From NCBI GenBank assembly GCA_910579925.1, contig CAJTVY010000001.1:1-64000 (forward strand): a stretch of 64,000 nucleotides of DNA, read 5' to 3'. The translations under genes and the position numbers were made by a program. Below, in pieces: positions 61,118-64,000 of the stretch (position 1 is the first letter of the stretch; each line of letters begins with the position of its first letter). The stretch comes from an uncultured Dorea sp. (GTDB taxonomy: Bacteria > Bacillota > Clostridia > Lachnospirales > Lachnospiraceae). A model generated the notes under the pieces. It worked only from the letters and a program-made list of their open reading frames with translations, did not search any database and was not told the DNA's origin.

Positions 61118-61663
61118 ATGTGGTATGTAATGCAAGTCGTTTCGGGACAGGAGAGCCGGACGGTTCTGTTATTGGAACGGATGATTTCAGAAGAGTGCCT
61201 TGAGCAGTGTTTTGTTCCAATGCGGCGGTTAGCAAAAAAGTTCCATGGTACATGGAATGAGGTGACAGAGAGGTTGTTTCCCGGATATGTGTTTCTGGTG
61301 ACAGAGAGGCCGCAGTTATTATACGAAGAGCTGAAGCATGTCCCGGCATTGACGAAAATACTGGGGAAATGTGAAGAGTATTTCACGCCGCTGCCCGGCA
61401 GAGACGTAAAGATGCTGCAAAGAATACAGGCACAGAAGACGGTGGAGATTTCCCAGGTTGCCGTAGAGGAAGGAAACAGCATCCGGATTATCTCCGGGCC
61501 GCTTCAGAATATGAAAGGAAAGATTAAAAAGATTAATCTGCATAAAAGGATTGCAAAAGTGGAAATGGATTTTATGGGGAGCAGAAGAGTGGTATACCTG
61601 GGGATTGAGATTATGGAAAAAAGTAAGCCCCAGAGAGAAAGGGTGACTGAAACAGATGTTTAA
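61118..61663 (+). CDS. loaP: LoaP-type NusG paralog, processive antiterminator
   Basis: 181 residues from ATG 61118, with AGAGGA 9 bp upstream; 61112 is an alternative. MWYVMQVVSGQESRTVLLLE is the NGN start, LFPGYVFLVTERP its core, and a KOW domain (IISGPLQNMKGKIKKINLHK) follows. LoaP proteins associate with RNA polymerase to suppress termination in long biosynthetic operons. It overlaps the aminotransferase gene by 8 bp, placing it as a cis-acting regulator of the polysaccharide cluster. Confidence 0.85.
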   Translation: MWYVMQVVSGQESRTVLLLERMISEECLEQCFVPMRRLAKKFHGTWNEVTERLFPGYVFLVTERPQLLYEELKHVPALTKILGKCEEYFTPLPGRDVKMLQRIQAQKTVEISQVAVEEGNSIRIISGPLQNMKGKIKKINLHKRIAKVEMDFMGSRRVVYLGIEIMEKSKPQRERVTETDV

Positions 61664-62915
61664 TCCAGAGAAACATAGATTTGAACCATTTGATTCTAAG
61701 GTCTGGCTTTCCTCGCCGACAATGCATGGCGAGGAACTGAAATATATGACAGAAGCATATGCCACGAACTGGATGTCCACGGTGGGAGTAAATATAGACG
61801 AAGTGGAAAGAATTGCCGCTGAGTATGTAGGTGTCAGGCATGCGGTGGTTCTGGCCTCTGGCACCGCAGCTTTGCATCTTGCCGTGAAGCTGGCAGGAAT
61901 AGAGGCTTATGGAATGCCGGCGATGGGCCGCGGGGCTTTGGAAGGCAGACGTGTGTTCTGTTCTGATATGACCTTTGATGCGACTGTAAATCCCGTGGTT
62001 TATGAAGGCGGTATTCCGGTATTCATTGATACAGAGTCTGAGAGTTGGAATATGGATCCGGAAAGCCTTCAGAAAGCGTTCGAGATGTATCCAGAAGTGC
62101 GGATTGTAGTCATGGCGCATCTTTATGGTACGCCTGGAAAGATGGATGAGATCAATCGGGTTATAGAAGAGCAGGGAGCAATTCTTGTAGAGGATGCGGC
62201 AGAATCTTTAGGCGCTGCATATCGGGGGCGGCAGACGGGAACCTTTGGAAAATACAATGTCATAAGCTTTAATGGAAATAAGATCATTACAGGGTCGGCA
62301 GGCGGATGTTTTCTGACGGACGATTCCGAGGCGGCGGAAAAGGTAAGAAAATGGTCAACGCAAAGCCGCGAGAAGGCTCCCTGGTATCAGCATGAAGAAC
62401 TGGGATACAATTACCGGATGAGCAACGTGATTGCAGGCGTGGTCAGAGGACAGTTTCCCTATCTGAAAGAACATATCAAGAAGAAAAAAGCGATCTATGA
62501 GCGGTATAAGGAGGGGCTGAAAGGACTGCCGGCCTCTATGAATCCGGTTCCTGACTGCTGCGAGCCGAATTACTGGCTGAGTTGTATCCTGATTGACCGG
62601 GAGGCAATGTGTAAGACTGTCTGCGGCGAGCGGGAGGCATTATATGCGGCAGAGGAAGGGAAAAGCTGCCCGGCAGAAATCCTGGAGGCCCTTGGCTTTG
62701 TCAATGCCGAGGGACGCCCGATCTGGAAACCAATGCATATGCAGCCGATTTACAGGCTGCATCCATTTGTGGTAAAAGAGGGGAACGGGAGAGGCCATGT
62801 ATCTGATACTGGTATGGACATCTTCTGCCGGGGACTTTGTTTACCCAGCGACAATAAAATGACATTCGAACAGCAGGACAGAATCATTGAGACGATCAGG
62901 GCCTGCTTTGAATGA
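61656..62915 (+). CDS. DegT/DnrJ/EryC1-family sugar aminotransferase
   Basis: 419 residues. PLP-dependent fold with ASGTAALHLAVKLAGIEA, VEDAAESLGAAYRG, the PLP-binding Lys (about 209) in SFNGNKIITGSAGG, and YNYRMSNVIAGVVRGQ. It makes an amino sugar nucleotide from a keto sugar for a surface polysaccharide. EACH of the expected catalytic regions is present. A stretch after LAGIEA (MPAMGRGALEGRRVFCSDMT) is longer than in short family members. Overlaps loaP and the sugar transferase, so it is within one operon. Confidence 0.92.
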   Translation: MFNPEKHRFEPFDSKVWLSSPTMHGEELKYMTEAYATNWMSTVGVNIDEVERIAAEYVGVRHAVVLASGTAALHLAVKLAGIEAYGMPAMGRGALEGRRVFCSDMTFDATVNPVVYEGGIPVFIDTESESWNMDPESLQKAFEMYPEVRIVVMAHLYGTPGKMDEINRVIEEQGAILVEDAAESLGAAYRGRQTGTFGKYNVISFNGNKIITGSAGGCFLTDDSEAAEKVRKWSTQSREKAPWYQHEELGYNYRMSNVIAGVVRGQFPYLKEHIKKKKAIYERYKEGLKGLPASMNPVPDCCEPNYWLSCILIDREAMCKTVCGEREALYAAEEGKSCPAEILEALGFVNAEGRPIWKPMHMQPIYRLHPFVVKEGNGRGHVSDTGMDIFCRGLCLPSDNKMTFEQQDRIIETIRACFE

Positions 62916-63697
62916 GAAGTAATACAATGAAAAGAGTAACAGACGATTTTACAGATTTACAGTTGAAAACACTTCCTGATCGAAAGATCGGTTTCTATGA
63001 AAAGTATGTGAAGAGATTTCTGGATATTATCTGTGGTGTATCAGCATTTTTGTGTTTTCTGCCGTTATATGCGGGAGTCGCTGCGCTTGTGAGAATCAGA
63101 CTTGGAAGTCCGGTTCTGTTCTGGCAGTATCGCCCGGGTCTGGCGGCTGACGGAACAGAAACGATTTTTAAAATGTATAAATTCCGAACTATGACGGATC
63201 AGAGAAACCCTGAAACCGGTGAGCTGCTGCCAGACCATGTACGGCTGACGAAGTTTGGCGCATGGCTTAGAAGTACGAGCCTTGATGAGCTGCCGGAGGT
63301 TTTTAACATTATAAACGGAACGATGAGCGTGATCGGGCCAAGGCCGCAGCTTGTTAAGGATCTGGTCTTTATGACGGATGAACAGCGGATGCGCCATACG
63401 GCCAGGCCGGGTTTATCGGGACTTGCCCAGATTAACGGGCGGAATGGTATCAGATGGGAAGAAAAACTGGCCTGGGATCTGAAGTATATTAAAAAAGTGG
63501 GTTTTGTAAAAGATGTAGTTATTATCCTAAAGACCATCGGAAAGGCTTTCATAAAAAAGGAAGGTATTACCGCAGATAATCTGGCTACCGCAGAAGACTT
63601 TGGAGATTATCTTCTGAGGACAGGAAAAATCACGCAGGAGACATATCAGGAAAAACAGATTCAGGCAATGGAGATATTGAAATACGAGGGAAAATAA
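62912..63697 (+). CDS. Undecaprenyl-phosphate sugar-phosphate transferase (bacterial sugar transferase)
   Basis: 261 residues, starting by an ATGA overlap with the aminotransferase gene; ATG 62927 is possible. A membrane helix (about 35-58, FLDIICGVSAFLCFLPLYAG) precedes the catalytic domain with KFRTM, RLTKFGAWLRSTSLDELPEVFN, GTMSVIGPRPQL and RPGLSGLAQINGRN, as in the WbaP/PglC superfamily. It loads the first sugar phosphate on the lipid carrier and so starts the repeat unit of the capsule or exopolysaccharide. The C-terminal tail of about 60 residues (ending MEILKYEGK) is an extra helical extension. Confidence 0.95.
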   Translation: MRSNTMKRVTDDFTDLQLKTLPDRKIGFYEKYVKRFLDIICGVSAFLCFLPLYAGVAALVRIRLGSPVLFWQYRPGLAADGTETIFKMYKFRTMTDQRNPETGELLPDHVRLTKFGAWLRSTSLDELPEVFNIINGTMSVIGPRPQLVKDLVFMTDEQRMRHTARPGLSGLAQINGRNGIRWEEKLAWDLKYIKKVGFVKDVVIILKTIGKAFIKKEGITADNLATAEDFGDYLLRTGKITQETYQEKQIQAMEILKYEGK

Positions 63698-63701
63698 AAC
63701 A

Positions 63702-64000
63702 ATGAATCCTTTTGTATCAGCATTATTAGTTACTTATAACGAAGAAGAATACATAAAAGAGTCCTTATTATCATTGATCAATCAGACATATCCCAGAGAA
63801 AGGTATGAAATCATTGTGATTGACGGAATGTCGGAAGATCAGACCATGAAGATTGTAAACGATCTTGCCGGTTCTTACCAGCAGGAAGGTTATTGCATTC
63901 GCAGTTTGACGAATGAGAAGAAAGTATTAGCCGCCGGATGGAATCTGGGAATCCGAAACGCCAGGGGAGAATATGTCGTGCGTATCGATGCGCATGCGAA
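63702..64000 (+). CDS. GT2-family glycosyltransferase, 5' part
   Basis: The first 99 codons, beginning MNPFVSALLVTYNEEEYIKE. SLLSLINQTYPRERYEIIVI and DGMSEDQTMKIV match the nucleotide-sugar binding half of a GT-A fold, and RIDAHA near the edge is the DxD-type metal site region. It continues beyond the window. It adds a sugar during polysaccharide assembly. It begins 4 bp after the preceding stop and belongs to the same operon. Confidence 0.9.
   Translation, partial: MNPFVSALLVTYNEEEYIKESLLSLINQTYPRERYEIIVIDGMSEDQTMKIVNDLAGSYQQEGYCIRSLTNEKKVLAAGWNLGIRNARGEYVVRIDAHA

Overview
The window reads as chromosomal DNA of an anaerobic, spore-forming Clostridia, most likely Lachnospiraceae. I infer this from strong AGGAGG-type ribosome sites, moderate GC, complete spoIIA and spoVA operons, a T-box ahead of valS, surface proteins with KTGD sorting motifs, and a LoaP-type NusG paralog at the head of a polysaccharide cluster. 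I had no database search, so the taxonomy is an inference.

Layout. 1-15.7 kb holds three ABC export modules and their regulators: an FtsX-type exporter with a two-component system on the minus strand (407-5607), an ABC-2-like exporter (5868-8769), a PfkB-type sugar kinase, then a second two-component system with its own FtsX-type exporter (9807-14781) and an AraC regulator. 15.8-24.4 kb is a cell-surface region: a 1121-residue secreted or anchored protein behind a promoter whose spacer contains an 11-G run, then four consecutive genes with an N-terminal zinc ribbon and one membrane segment. 24.4-28.3 kb is a worn accessory patch with truncated MerR, NUDIX and flavodoxin-like genes around an intact ceramidase-like gene and a beta-lactamase-fold hydrolase. 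28.3-32.1 kb carries small metabolic, regulatory and transport genes, including a fluoride channel.

32.2-49.3 kb is mostly housekeeping and sporulation: a Sel1-repeat protein, T-box/valS, an LTA-synthase-like phosphotransferase, folC with an overlapping 44-codon gene, a TPR membrane protein, spoIIAA-spoIIAB-sigF, and a spoVA operon behind a canonical sigma-G promoter. An 86-bp tandem repeat sits between spoVAD and spoVAE, and a Na/Pi cotransporter follows. 49.4-60.2 kb holds an IbrA/IbrB-like pair, an XRE repressor divergent from a sortase-anchored surface protein whose promoter lies under a perfect palindrome, a chemoreceptor, and a GH42 beta-galactosidase with a coupled two-component system. 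60.4 kb to the right edge begins a capsule or exopolysaccharide cluster: two NusG-family genes, an aminotransferase, a sugar-phosphate transferase and a glycosyltransferase cut by the window end.

The most notable features are two apparent phase-variation devices. (1) Upstream of the polysaccharide cluster, 27-bp perfect inverted repeats (60187-60213 and 60395-60421) flank 181 bp that contain a TTGATT-17-TATAAT promoter pointing away from the cluster. This looks like an invertible promoter caught in the OFF orientation. The first gene behind it appears to start at an AUC codon. (2) Upstream of the 1121-residue surface protein, an 11-G homopolymer lies inside the -35/-10 spacer, making it 19 nt. 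Loss of two G would restore the optimal 17 nt. Together these suggest a cell that varies its surface stochastically.
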